Origin: Treponema sp.
GTDB lineage: Bacteria; Spirochaetota; Spirochaetia; Treponematales; Treponemataceae
Assembly: GCA_017470605.1 (NCBI GenBank)
Contig: JAFUYH010000041.1
Location: forward strand, 30,583-94,582
Direction: 5' to 3'
Length of the DNA: 64,000 nucleotides
Positions within the stretch are counted from its first letter, which is position 1, and each line of letters starts with the position of its first letter. The position numbers were made by a program, and so were the translations under genes. This document shows positions 8,631 to 16,264 of the stretch, piece by piece. Under the pieces are notes generated by a model. That model saw nothing but the letters and a program-made list of their open reading frames with translations, was not told the DNA's origin and searched no databases.

Positions 8631-9523
8631 TGCCGGGCCTCCGAAGAAGTTTCATTTGTAGGAACTTGTATATTTTCACTAGTTTCAGCTATTTTCGCCC
8701 CACCTCTTATGTTCTTGTCAAATTTTTTAGCTATAATTGCCTTATCTTTTGCACATGGAATGATTTTTGATGTGTCAAAATATATAATGCTGTTTTTCTC
8801 AATAAAGGAGTGACACAAATAATTCTCATCTCCATCTGCCATGATTACAAGATTTTCATTTTCTATCACATAATACGACTTGTTATCTTCAGCGAAAGCT
8901 TTTCCAAGCCAAAATGGTGAGAAAAATAACAAAATGCCAAGAATTGTAATTATAAGATTACATATGCTTTTGGGAAGTTTTTTTATTAATCCAAAAGTTT
9001 TTTCAGAGAGTTTTTCATTTACATTTGATAAAACTGTATTTTCTTTGTATGAAAAACCAAGGAATACACCCAAAAATGCAAAAATAAATAAAATAAAAAT
9101 GTATATAAGCACTATTTTTGTTAAATATCTTTTTGCAAAATACATCATAAATTTATTTGAAGGTATATCTAAAGAAGACAATGTCTCAGCAAAACTTATG
9201 AATAATATAATAACAAATATAAATAAAAGAGTTTTAAACAAATTACCAGATTTCCTATTTCGTATCATATAGTAGCAATAATAATTTGTCAAAATGCAAA
9301 TTGTCGTTAATCCTATGAAAAAGAAGATTTGAGATAATGTGTCTGGCATAAAAGGGATCTTTGAAAATAACGGCAGACCATTGTAATAATTAATTCCTAC
9401 AATAAATAATACATACCAAAACTTTAATAAACCAACAGTGATAGTAATTATAATTGGCAAAAGAACAAAGAATCCATTATATTCTTTTTCCCATTCATTT
9501 AATTTTATAAAAAACTCTTTCAT
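8627..9523 (-). CDS. Multi-pass membrane protein, unknown function
   Basis: The protein has 298 residues and about five membrane-spanning segments, near residues 18-45, 60-85, 95-118, 132-155 and 185-210, followed by a soluble C-terminal part of about 85 residues (LVIMADGDENYLCHSFIEK). No family is recognised. The ATG follows GGGTGGTGTTAA. The stop overlaps the hsdR start by four bases, so it is translationally coupled to the restriction subunit. It is much more AT-rich than hsdR, as expected for a recently gained gene. It may be a membrane effector or an anchor, but nothing in the sequence decides this. Confidence 0.75.
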   Translation of the reverse strand: MKEFFIKLNEWEKEYNGFFVLLPIIITITVGLLKFWYVLFIVGINYYNGLPLFSKIPFMPDTLSQIFFFIGLTTICILTNYYCYYMIRNRKSGNLFKTLLFIFVIILFISFAETLSSLDIPSNKFMMYFAKRYLTKIVLIYIFILFIFAFLGVFLGFSYKENTVLSNVNEKLSEKTFGLIKKLPKSICNLIITILGILLFFSPFWLGKAFAEDNKSYYVIENENLVIMADGDENYLCHSFIEKNSIIYFDTSKIIPCAKDKAIIAKKFDKNIRGGAKIAETSENIQVPTNETSSEARQ

Positions 9524-9539
9524 TTAACACCACCCATTA

Positions 9540-10463
9540 TTACAAATTCTTCAATATCAGCGGAATAAGAACCGCAGAATCTTCCATAAGTTCAAATGCA
9601 AAACATTTTTTGCCTAAATCTTTGAGCGATGCGCCTATGTGATATACAGTCTTATTGTCGATTATAAGGAATCGATCATGCATTTTTGATGTGTAATTTA
9701 GAATAAGCTGAGGATATTGCAAATTGAATTTCTGTACATCAAGTGCACTGATTTTTGTTTTGCTATCGGTATAAATCATAACCTGAACACCAGACTTCTT
9801 TTTGGAAAGTTGCTCGAGCACAGTTAAATCAACATAACCGTCAATCAGAATAATTTCTTTTTTTGCTTTTTGGATGATATTCTGAAAGAATGCATAAGCG
9901 TCAAAAATCTGCCCTTGAAAGAAGATTCCTTGCGTTTGAGTTTTTGGATGTTGTTCAAGGCTGTGAAAAATCTTATTAAAATTTTCGTCGTACTTTTCAA
10001 ATTTAGAATGAACTTCGTTTTTTAAAACTGATATTTGCCCTATAATATTTGCATTTTCCTGCAAATAATGCCGCATCTGAACAAAGGCATTCATAATTTC
10101 TATACTGACTTTTACAGCTGTTTCGCTGCGAAGAACAGCAGAAAGCATAGCAACACCTTGTTCGGTAAAAGCGTAAGGGCGATATTTTATATTTGAACCT
10201 CGTAAATTACCGCTACTGTTCAAGGTCACAAATTGTGACCTTGAAGCTGGCTTAAAAAACGTATTCATTTCTTCTTCCGTCAATTGAAATCTAAACTCAT
10301 CTGGAAAACGTTCGATATTACGTTTAACGGCTTGGTTAAAAACTTTAGTTTCAATACCATAAATAACGGCTAACTCAGAATCAAGCATGACCTGTTTGTT
10401 TCTGATATTTAATATTTTTGATTCAATAGAGTTTCTATCTATAACTGTCATTTCTTTTTCCAT
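9540..10463 (-). CDS. ORF6N-domain protein with PLD-like C-terminus
   Basis: The protein has 307 residues. Residues 1-120 match the phage ORF6N DNA-binding domain: VMLDSELAVIYGIETKVFNQ, then FPDEFRFQL and PYAFTEQGVAMLSAVLRS. The C-terminal half (about 180-300) resembles one phospholipase D-type unit: IILIDGYVDLTVLEQL, VQVMIYTD and the HxD-like motif MHDRFLIID. A single PLD unit would need to dimerise to form a nuclease site, and the usual HxK lysine is replaced by R in HDRF. I chose the ATG ending at 10463 because GGGGGA lies five bases upstream; an ATG at 10475 overlaps the hsdS stop. Such proteins are frequent inside type I restriction operons, where their role is undefined. Confidence 0.82.
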   Translation of the reverse strand: MEKEMTVIDRNSIESKILNIRNKQVMLDSELAVIYGIETKVFNQAVKRNIERFPDEFRFQLTEEEMNTFFKPASRSQFVTLNSSGNLRGSNIKYRPYAFTEQGVAMLSAVLRSETAVKVSIEIMNAFVQMRHYLQENANIIGQISVLKNEVHSKFEKYDENFNKIFHSLEQHPKTQTQGIFFQGQIFDAYAFFQNIIQKAKKEIILIDGYVDLTVLEQLSKKKSGVQVMIYTDSKTKISALDVQKFNLQYPQLILNYTSKMHDRFLIIDNKTVYHIGASLKDLGKKCFAFELMEDSAVLIPLILKNL

Positions 10464-10474
10464 AAATTCCCCCA

Positions 10475-11696
10475 TCAAGTTTTTACTCGCACGGTTCCGG
10501 TAAGCAGAAGTTGTGCAAATGATTTTTTCTTTTGCTTTTCTTGTTCTATGCTCGATTTTAGCAATGCGATTTCTTTATCTGCGGTAGAAAGCACTTGGGC
10601 GATGATTTTTTGTTCAGGGAGAGAGGGGATTTCGATTGATAAATTACCAATTAAATCTGTACTTAAATTCTGCTGTTTTGTTCCCTGTGCATACCGAATT
10701 CCTATTGTCTGTCCATTCTGCAAATACCAATAATAAAAATACTCATTAGTCACCTTCTTAAAATTTGTAAAAGCCATACATGCCTGACTAATTGTACATT
10801 CAGTATTTATTATTGAACATGTTCCTCTTATTCCTGCGGCTTCCAAACCATAAATTGCAATTACTACCGTACCAGGCTTGTATATAGTGAGATTGCAATT
10901 TTCAGCACCTTTTTTTGAGATGTGTTCTTTTGTATCAGAAATATACTTTTGCTTTAATTCTCCACTTGTGAGCCATAAAATATTGCCATTAAAATTTTCA
11001 GTTTCATCTCGTCTTGGTGTTGAACCTGATGATATTTCAGCAACATTCTTAATTTTCTCTTTCTTCCATCCGCTCTTATCAATCACCACACCACCAAGCG
11101 AGAATTTTTCTTCACAATCAGCATTTGTGTAAAGAACTTCCAGAAGTTTCTGCATGAGCCATTTTTTTTGTTGCTGTTTCTGTTCCAACAGCTCTTGTTT
11201 GAGAGAAATTATTCTATCTTGTTTGCAAAGAATTTCTGCAATTTTTTGCTGTTCTGCAAGCGGAGGAAAAGGAATATGCTGATTTTTCAGCACATCGTAT
11301 TTTACGCTACGACCATCACGAACACCTTCTACAGATGGAGCCATAGTTTGATTTATAAATCTATTTGAATGAAAAAGTGTATAAAGATATCCTGGTTCTG
11401 CTTGTATTTTAGTACGAAGAATTATATAAGCAGGACTAACAATACCTTCTTGATTTGCAATTTCAAGCCCCCCCCTCAAAACTTCGAAGATGTATAATAA
11501 AATCGTCTTTCTGTACATATTTATAATTAGAAAGACTATTTTTATCATAAATAATATCCCGTCCAGAATCTTTTCGCGGTACAGTTCCAACACCTTGAAC
11601 AATAGTAAGAACTTCCGCATCAGAATGATTTTTTTCAGACACCTCATCAAAGAGTTCAGAAAGTTTTATATATTTCCAACCATCAGGTAATTTCAT
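10475..11696 (-). pseudogene. hsdS: Type I specificity subunit hsdS, split at a G8 tract
   Basis: Two overlapping frames form one HsdS. The N-terminal frame starts at 11696 (MKLPDGWKYIKLSELFDEV), reads 77 residues and stops in SFEGGA just after eight G residues (11468-11475). The other frame continues from the tract (GGLEIANQEGIVSPAYIIL) to 10475. Removing one G joins them into a 406-residue protein with two target-recognition domains, the first ending in FPPLAEQQKIAEIL and the second (DKSGWKKEKIKNVAEISSG) ending in IEIPSLPEQKIIAQVL, each followed by a helical spacer. HsdS sets the DNA target of the HsdM/HsdR complex. As sequenced the gene is off. The tract suggests reversible slippage rather than decay, since no other lesion is seen. 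Confidence 0.88.
11468..11475 (-). repeat. Homopolymeric G8 tract in hsdS, phase-variation switch candidate
   Basis: Eight consecutive C on the plus strand, read as G8 in hsdS. With eight G the frame ends two codons later at TGA. With seven (or ten) G the reading continues SFEGGLEIANQEG, which matches the conserved TRD1 core of HsdS proteins. Poly-G slippage is an established phase-variation mechanism in Treponema pallidum genes. A sequencing or assembly length error is the main alternative. Confidence 0.75.
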
Positions 11697-12334
11697 TTCT
11701 TATCCTCAAATGTTTTTTTATACGGAATCTGGGAAAACTTATTTGGAACATATGAAAACATACCTTTTCCAGAAATTCTTCTTATGCATCTAATACATGC
11801 ATTTATATAACATAAAATATTTTTCTTATCTTGTTTTATATTAGGATTTAACTCTTTTAAGAGTTTATCCAAATTATCATTTAGCGAGTCAGGGCAATAT
11901 AAAGTCATTTTTCCTTTGTTATCAATTATGAACTTTTCTAAATCTTTAGAATTGTTTTTATTGAGTAATGCATTTTCTCTTATACTAAGTAAAACAGTTG
12001 ATAATTCTTCAAAAAAATGAGCGTTATTCTGAAATTGTGTTTCCTGCTGGCTTATTTTATTTTTTAGGATAAAAGCAAAAGATGGAATAATAATAATTGT
12101 AACACATCCACTAACAATTGACCTTATAGTGTTATCACTCTCATTCGGAAACAATTTTATATACACCAAAATCAAACAACATGCTAACAATGCCATAGAC
12201 AAAAACACATAAAAGAGAGATGCATAATACGAAAAATCATATAGTGTATATTTTATCCATCGTATAAGTGGATGTTTTTCCATAAATGACATTCTTTCAG
12301 ATTTCTTTTCATTACAGAGTTTGTTGTTTTTCAT
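11693..12334 (-). CDS. Two-pass membrane protein in restriction island, unknown
   Basis: The protein has 213 residues. Two hydrophobic segments lie near residues 38-60 (LFYVFLSMALLACCLILVYI) and 69-90 (IVSGCVTIIIIPSFAFIL). A charged, probably cytoplasmic domain follows (FFEELSTVLLSIRENALL) with several late cysteines (CYINACIRCIRR). GAGGT precedes the ATG. It overlaps the upstream 124-residue gene by four bases and the hsdS start by four bases, so the three are translationally coupled. No family is recognised. The pairing of a small soluble protein with a membrane protein is seen in many defence modules, but function here is unknown. Confidence 0.72.
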   Translation of the reverse strand: MKNNKLCNEKKSERMSFMEKHPLIRWIKYTLYDFSYYASLFYVFLSMALLACCLILVYIKLFPNESDNTIRSIVSGCVTIIIIPSFAFILKNKISQQETQFQNNAHFFEELSTVLLSIRENALLNKNNSKDLEKFIIDNKGKMTLYCPDSLNDNLDKLLKELNPNIKQDKKNILCYINACIRCIRRISGKGMFSYVPNKFSQIPYKKTFEDKK

Positions 12335-12705
12335 TTTAAACCTCTAGCTAGTCCAAATATAATTTGTTTTGCAATATCTTTTTTGCATTCCCGTGCAAAT
12401 GCGTACGCTGGAATGTAATCATGAAAATGTTTCAATTTATTTTTGAGTTCAAAATCAGTCCAATTTGGAGCAGTTTCTGTTGCAATACTTTTTAGGCCTG
12501 AATTAAAATCTGAAATGGAATTCATACTTGTCTCATATTCACTCAGTAATTTTTGCACAAAAGAATATGCAGATTGATAATTGTAATTAATCAATTGATA
12601 TTCACATGCTTGAATATATTCTCTGTCATATGCAAATTCTTTGCTGGTTTTAAATAATTCCAATGCCTCATAAAATGCTTTTATCTGCATTTCTTCATTC
12701 GTCAT
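12331..12705 (-). CDS. 124-residue soluble protein in restriction island, unknown
   Basis: The protein is almost entirely helical by composition (FYEALELFKTSKEFAYDREY, YSFVQKLLSEYETSM), with aromatic-rich segments and no membrane span. GGAGGGG five bases before the ATG is a strong ribosome-binding site, and the ATG overlaps the end of the dinD-like gene by four bases. Its stop overlaps the next (membrane protein) start by four bases. No family is recognised. The tight coupling to the 213-residue membrane protein suggests that the two act together. Confidence 0.7.
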   Translation of the reverse strand: MTNEEMQIKAFYEALELFKTSKEFAYDREYIQACEYQLINYNYQSAYSFVQKLLSEYETSMNSISDFNSGLKSIATETAPNWTDFELKNKLKHFHDYIPAYAFARECKKDIAKQIIFGLARGLK

Positions 12706-13547
12706 TTTTCCCCTCCAATCATTTTTTTCTCATATTCTTTTTCAATCTGTCTTACACTTTTTTCTGGTGTTGGTAAATCTTCGGGCATTGTGCCGCCAAG
12801 TTCTTTGATGGTCTGACGAACTTTCTTTCCTACTTCAAAATGAGTTTTATTCGCTTCTGCTTTTCCTTGAATATGTTCACGCTTGAGTTTTTCTTCTGTC
12901 TGTGTTGCACGAAAAAGATTTGCGGCAAGTTCTGTGCTTCCCATATAATCAAGAATATCCTGATTCTTTTTAAGTCCTTTTCGTTCTTTTATATCTTTTG
13001 CTTTTAGACCGTTATATAATCCCATATAACCATAATTTTGAAAGATTGCATAATCACGAGGTTCTTTAATTCCTGCATCATGTGCTGCATCGGCCAAAGC
13101 CGAGTTATGGCGTTTCATTTCATTGCGGATTGCAATACGCTTTTGTTCCTCTGAAAGACGTTCGTAATCTTCTATTAGTTCCTGCTGACGTGTTTTTACA
13201 GCAAAATATGTCTGGCCAAGCGCAATAATTTCTTTTCGCGGGTCACCATTCATAACTATCAGATAACATGCATAACGAGAAAGTTCATAATCTTCAACAC
13301 TTCGTTTAGCATTAGAACCAATATCAACCATTTTGCGCACCTCCGCAAAATGGTCTGCTACATTTTGTCCACTATTATAGCATGCTGTTTTAGCACGCTC
13401 TATTGCTTCTTTTAAATATCGCCACTGAGAATATTCAAGTACGGACTGTAAATCACGTGCATACCAAAATTCCTGTCCATATTCATTTACATGCTTGATA
13501 TTATCAAAAATATTTTCATCACCCTCAAAATCAAAGAAAAAAAACAT
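12702..13547 (-). CDS. dinD: DinD-like DNA damage-inducible protein, BRO-N family
   Basis: The protein has 281 residues and resembles E. coli DinD. The N-terminal BRO-type part includes FWYARDLQSVLEYSQWRYL and DYELSRYACYLIVMNGDPRK. The middle part has FAVKTRQQELIEDY and the long conserved segment EMKRHNSALADAAHDAGI, and a helical C-terminus ends in a basic tail. I chose the ATG ending at 13547 because GAGGAGG lies seven bases before it. In E. coli DinD is SOS-induced and inhibits RecA-mediated strand exchange; no LexA box was identified here. It lies between hsdM and hsdS in the restriction island, 49 bases after hsdM. A run of T at codons 2-4 encodes four Phe residues. Confidence 0.85.
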   Translation of the reverse strand: MFFFFDFEGDENIFDNIKHVNEYGQEFWYARDLQSVLEYSQWRYLKEAIERAKTACYNSGQNVADHFAEVRKMVDIGSNAKRSVEDYELSRYACYLIVMNGDPRKEIIALGQTYFAVKTRQQELIEDYERLSEEQKRIAIRNEMKRHNSALADAAHDAGIKEPRDYAIFQNYGYMGLYNGLKAKDIKERKGLKKNQDILDYMGSTELAANLFRATQTEEKLKREHIQGKAEANKTHFEVGKKVRQTIKELGGTMPEDLPTPEKSVRQIEKEYEKKMIGGEK

Positions 13548-13596
13548 AAACAAACCTCCTCGTTTTCAGCAAGGCCAAAAAGATTGCCCCCGATAT

Positions 13597-15129
13597 TTAC
13601 AATCCAAGTTCTTTCAAATACCCAGCCATCTCTTTCTGCACCTGTGCAAGTTCACTTTCTATGCTGGCAATATTTTTCTGAACTTCCTTAATATCAACTG
13701 GTTCTTCTTCCTCAAAAGTATCAACATAACGCGGAATGTTAAGGTTATAGTCGTTTTCACGGATAAGGTCGCGGCTTACAAGTGCACTGTATTTTTCAAC
13801 TGCTTCACGCTTATTGTAAGTATCAACGATTTTTGCAATATCTTCGTCACGCAGTATATTCTGATTCTTGCCTTTTTCAAAATGCCCTTCACCCGACGCA
13901 TCGATAAAAAGAACATCATCACGATTACGATTTTTTTTGAAAATCAATATACAGGCAGGAATACCCGTTCCATAAAAAAGATTTGCAGGAAGTCCTATTA
14001 CGGCATCAAGAAGATTAAACTCTATAATCTCCTTACGGATTTTTCCTTCACTTGCACCACGGAAAAGAACTCCATGTGGAAGCACGATTCCCATGCGTCC
14101 AGAATTATCATCAAGACTGTGAAGCATGTGCAGCACAAATGCATAATCTCCCTTAGAACTTGGTGGAACTCCCCATCCAAATCGACCATAAGGATCCATG
14201 GATGCTGTCATCTTTTCTTTTTTCTTTTCATCGTCTTTTTCAGCATTTGATAAAAATCCAGAATCCCACTTATCCAAACTGAACGGAGGATTTGCAACCC
14301 CAACCTGAAACTTCATCAAACAATCATTTTCGAGAGTCTGTGGATTTGAAAGAGTATCTCCCTGATAGATTTTTGCATCATCAACACCGTGCAAGAACAT
14401 ATTCATTGTACATAAAGCCCATGTCTGAGCATTTGCTTCCTGCCCATACACAGCACATTTTCCATCAGGAACTTCCTTGTATGCTTTAAGCAAAAGTCCA
14501 CCAGAACCACAAGTTGGGTCATAGATTCGGTCATTTTCTTTTGGCTGAACAAGAAGTGCAAGCAGATGAGAAACCTGACTCGGTGTAAAAAACTCCCCGC
14601 CTTTTTTCCCAGCATCTGAAGCAAAATTGGCAATCATATATTCGTAAGCATCGCCAATTATATCTGCTGAAGAGAGCTGACTTGGACGCAAATCTAACTC
14701 TGAAAAGTCTTCAAGCAAATTTTTAAGGATTGCATTCTTTTCTTTCTGATTTCCAAAATCAACCTGGGAATTGAAATCAATTGCCCGGAATACATTACGC
14801 AGTTTTGCAGAGTTTCGTTCCTCAATATGGCTCAACGCAACATTTATCATCTGACCAATCTGATTATTATTGCGCTCATTATACAAATAATCAAAAGTTG
14901 ATTCCTTATCCACAAAAAAACGTTCGCGGTTCATTGCACGCTCAATTCTTACCACGTCTCCGTTATATTGAGTTTGATACGCGGCATATTTTTCTTTAGT
15001 AACATCGCTCAGGTATTTTACAAAGAGCATGGAAAGAATGTAATCCTTATAACGTGAACTGTCGATTTTTCCGCGAAATGTATCACATGCACTCCACAAT
15101 GTCTTTTCAATATCATTTTTAGTTGTCAT
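13597..15129 (-). CDS. hsdM: Type I restriction-modification methyltransferase, M subunit
   Basis: The protein has 510 residues, the full family length. An N-terminal helical HsdM domain (1-130) is followed by the N6-adenine methyltransferase domain: the AdoMet motif DPTCGSGG (204-211) and the catalytic NPPF (280-283). The C-terminus (IESELAQVQKEMAGYLKEL) is a coiled coil that contacts HsdS. It methylates adenine in the sequence chosen by HsdS, protecting host DNA. The ATG overlaps the stop of the half-size hsdS by four bases. It is the second gene of the leftward island operon. Confidence 0.96.
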   Translation of the reverse strand: MTTKNDIEKTLWSACDTFRGKIDSSRYKDYILSMLFVKYLSDVTKEKYAAYQTQYNGDVVRIERAMNRERFFVDKESTFDYLYNERNNNQIGQMINVALSHIEERNSAKLRNVFRAIDFNSQVDFGNQKEKNAILKNLLEDFSELDLRPSQLSSADIIGDAYEYMIANFASDAGKKGGEFFTPSQVSHLLALLVQPKENDRIYDPTCGSGGLLLKAYKEVPDGKCAVYGQEANAQTWALCTMNMFLHGVDDAKIYQGDTLSNPQTLENDCLMKFQVGVANPPFSLDKWDSGFLSNAEKDDEKKKEKMTASMDPYGRFGWGVPPSSKGDYAFVLHMLHSLDDNSGRMGIVLPHGVLFRGASEGKIRKEIIEFNLLDAVIGLPANLFYGTGIPACILIFKKNRNRDDVLFIDASGEGHFEKGKNQNILRDEDIAKIVDTYNKREAVEKYSALVSRDLIRENDYNLNIPRYVDTFEEEEPVDIKEVQKNIASIESELAQVQKEMAGYLKELGL

Positions 15130-15725
15130 TTTACCGCTCCTTTTTTATTTATAATAAACTCAAAATTTTTATTCTCAAGGCAAAACTGATAAAGTTTTTC
15201 TTTTTCTGTTTTCAACCTTTCTAACAATTCCAGCTCTTTTCTTGCAGTCATATTAAAATCCGCAATTAATTTCTGTTCCCGTAAACTTGGAATCTCAATT
15301 TCCAAATCACAAAAATATTGGGGTTTTATCGCCGCCAGCATATTTCCTGCACTGTTTTTGAAAATATCTCTCTTCACAGTTTCTGTATTCAAGAGCCAAA
15401 AAAGATACTCTGGCAAAAGTTTATCAGTGTAACATCTGATTATTACAAAATTTGATGATACAACCATACCATATGTTTTTTTATCAATTAAAACTGAAGT
15501 ATAAGGCATACTTGTACGAACAATTACATCTCCAATTTCAGTCAGATACTCTTTATTTAACGATTCAACAGCATCAAAAATCCCCAAATCCCCCTCAGAC
15601 ACAGTAGCATCCGATTTTATAGACTTTAAGGTCAAAAGAGAATATCTGTTTTCTGTTTTTTCTCGGGCCTGTTTTCTCGAAAGAACCAAACCGCTACGAA
15701 TCTCTGCACAACAACCTAATTGCAT
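15126..15725 (-). CDS. Half-size type I specificity protein, single TRD
   Basis: The protein has 199 residues, about half an HsdS. One target-recognition domain (AEIRSGLVLSRKQ at the start, NSAGNMLAAIKPQYFCDLEI near its end) is followed by the conserved IEIPSLREQKLIADF and a helical spacer (ELELLERLKTEKEKLYQF). Half-size HsdS proteins can dimerise into a functional specificity subunit, or they can be donors for recombination with a full hsdS. It is the first gene of the island operon, overlaps hsdM by four bases and has a near-consensus promoter six bases before its ATG, so the mRNA is probably leaderless. Its relation to the phase-variable full-length hsdS at 10,475 is not known. Confidence 0.8.
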   Translation of the reverse strand: MQLGCCAEIRSGLVLSRKQAREKTENRYSLLTLKSIKSDATVSEGDLGIFDAVESLNKEYLTEIGDVIVRTSMPYTSVLIDKKTYGMVVSSNFVIIRCYTDKLLPEYLFWLLNTETVKRDIFKNSAGNMLAAIKPQYFCDLEIEIPSLREQKLIADFNMTARKELELLERLKTEKEKLYQFCLENKNFEFIINKKGAVK

Positions 15726-15731
15726 GCTTAA

Positions 15732-15760
15732 AATATAATTCTTGAAAACTCAAAAGTCAA
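15732..15760 (-). promoter_or_regulatory. Promoter of the restriction island operon, leaderless geometry
   Basis: TTGACT (15755-15760), 17 bases, then TATATT (15732-15737), then six bases (TTAAGC) and the ATG at 15725. This is a near-consensus sigma-70 promoter. The predicted +1 is the A of the start codon, and no Shine-Dalgarno sequence exists. Confidence 0.65.
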
Positions 15761-15806
15761 GTAAAATATTTTGTTATGTATAATAAATAACATTACTAAC
15801 CAAAAA

Positions 15807-15836
15807 TTTAGAGTGATTTACAAAAATCACTCTAAA
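15807..15836 (-). terminator. Rho-independent terminator of the glycerol operon
   Basis: Perfect 13-base arms (TTTAGAGTGATTT and its complement) with an ACAA loop, followed on the minus strand by TTTTT. It lies 11 bases after the DUF1667 gene and separates the glycerol operon from the restriction island. Confidence 0.8.
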
Positions 15837-15847
15837 ACAATTTTATC

Positions 15848-16264
15848 TTACACCTTCCCCACATCAGCGCAGGCAATTACGTTTATGCCGGTTCCAAGCA
15901 AGTCGTACAAGAGGATGTCACCACGTTTTACAGGGGCCTTGCAGCTGGCACGTCGTACAACTTCCATGCACTGGAGCAGGCTTGACTTAGGAACTTCGCC
16001 CGCGGTTTTTACCGGCACTACTGGAAGCTGGCCGCCCTCAACTTTTATTGTTGTTGTGAGTGTACGAGTCGGATTCTGCAATTCTTTTGAAGCGTACTGT
16101 TCGCCGCGTTTGCAGCCGTTGTCTTTTACGGAAAGAACTTTTTTGTGGCCGCCGGCGTCTGTTTCAACTTCTACTTCCATAGAACAGCCCATTGGGCAGA
16201 TTATGCAGGTAAGAGGAAGCTTTTCGATTTTTGTCGCATTTGTCTGATTTGTATTTTCCATCAT
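15848..16264 (-). CDS. DUF1667 protein of the glycerol operon
   Basis: The protein has 138 residues. The N-terminal metal-binding-type motif CIICPMGCSMEV is followed by a further cysteine (DNGCKRGEQY). It ends in a short domain built around VKRGDILLYDLLGTGINVIA. This family is usually encoded with an FAD-dependent oxidoreductase and a GlpA-like glycerol-3-phosphate dehydrogenase, exactly the order here. It probably carries an iron-sulfur centre or stabilises that complex; this is inference from context. The start overlaps the upstream oxidoreductase by four bases, with GGAGG about seven bases before the ATG. A strong terminator follows. Confidence 0.87.
   Translation of the reverse strand: MMENTNQTNATKIEKLPLTCIICPMGCSMEVEVETDAGGHKKVLSVKDNGCKRGEQYASKELQNPTRTLTTTIKVEGGQLPVVPVKTAGEVPKSSLLQCMEVVRRASCKAPVKRGDILLYDLLGTGINVIACADVGKV

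Noticed and set aside
13530..13547. Second phase-variation tract (T8) at the dinD-like start
   Set aside because: The frame is intact and in register with the ribosome-binding site; A/T runs of this length are common in such AT-rich DNA.
13495..14250. Plus-strand frame of 251 codons opposite hsdM
   Set aside because: HsdM motifs are intact on the minus strand, and this frame is Phe/Ile/Lys-rich shadow sequence.
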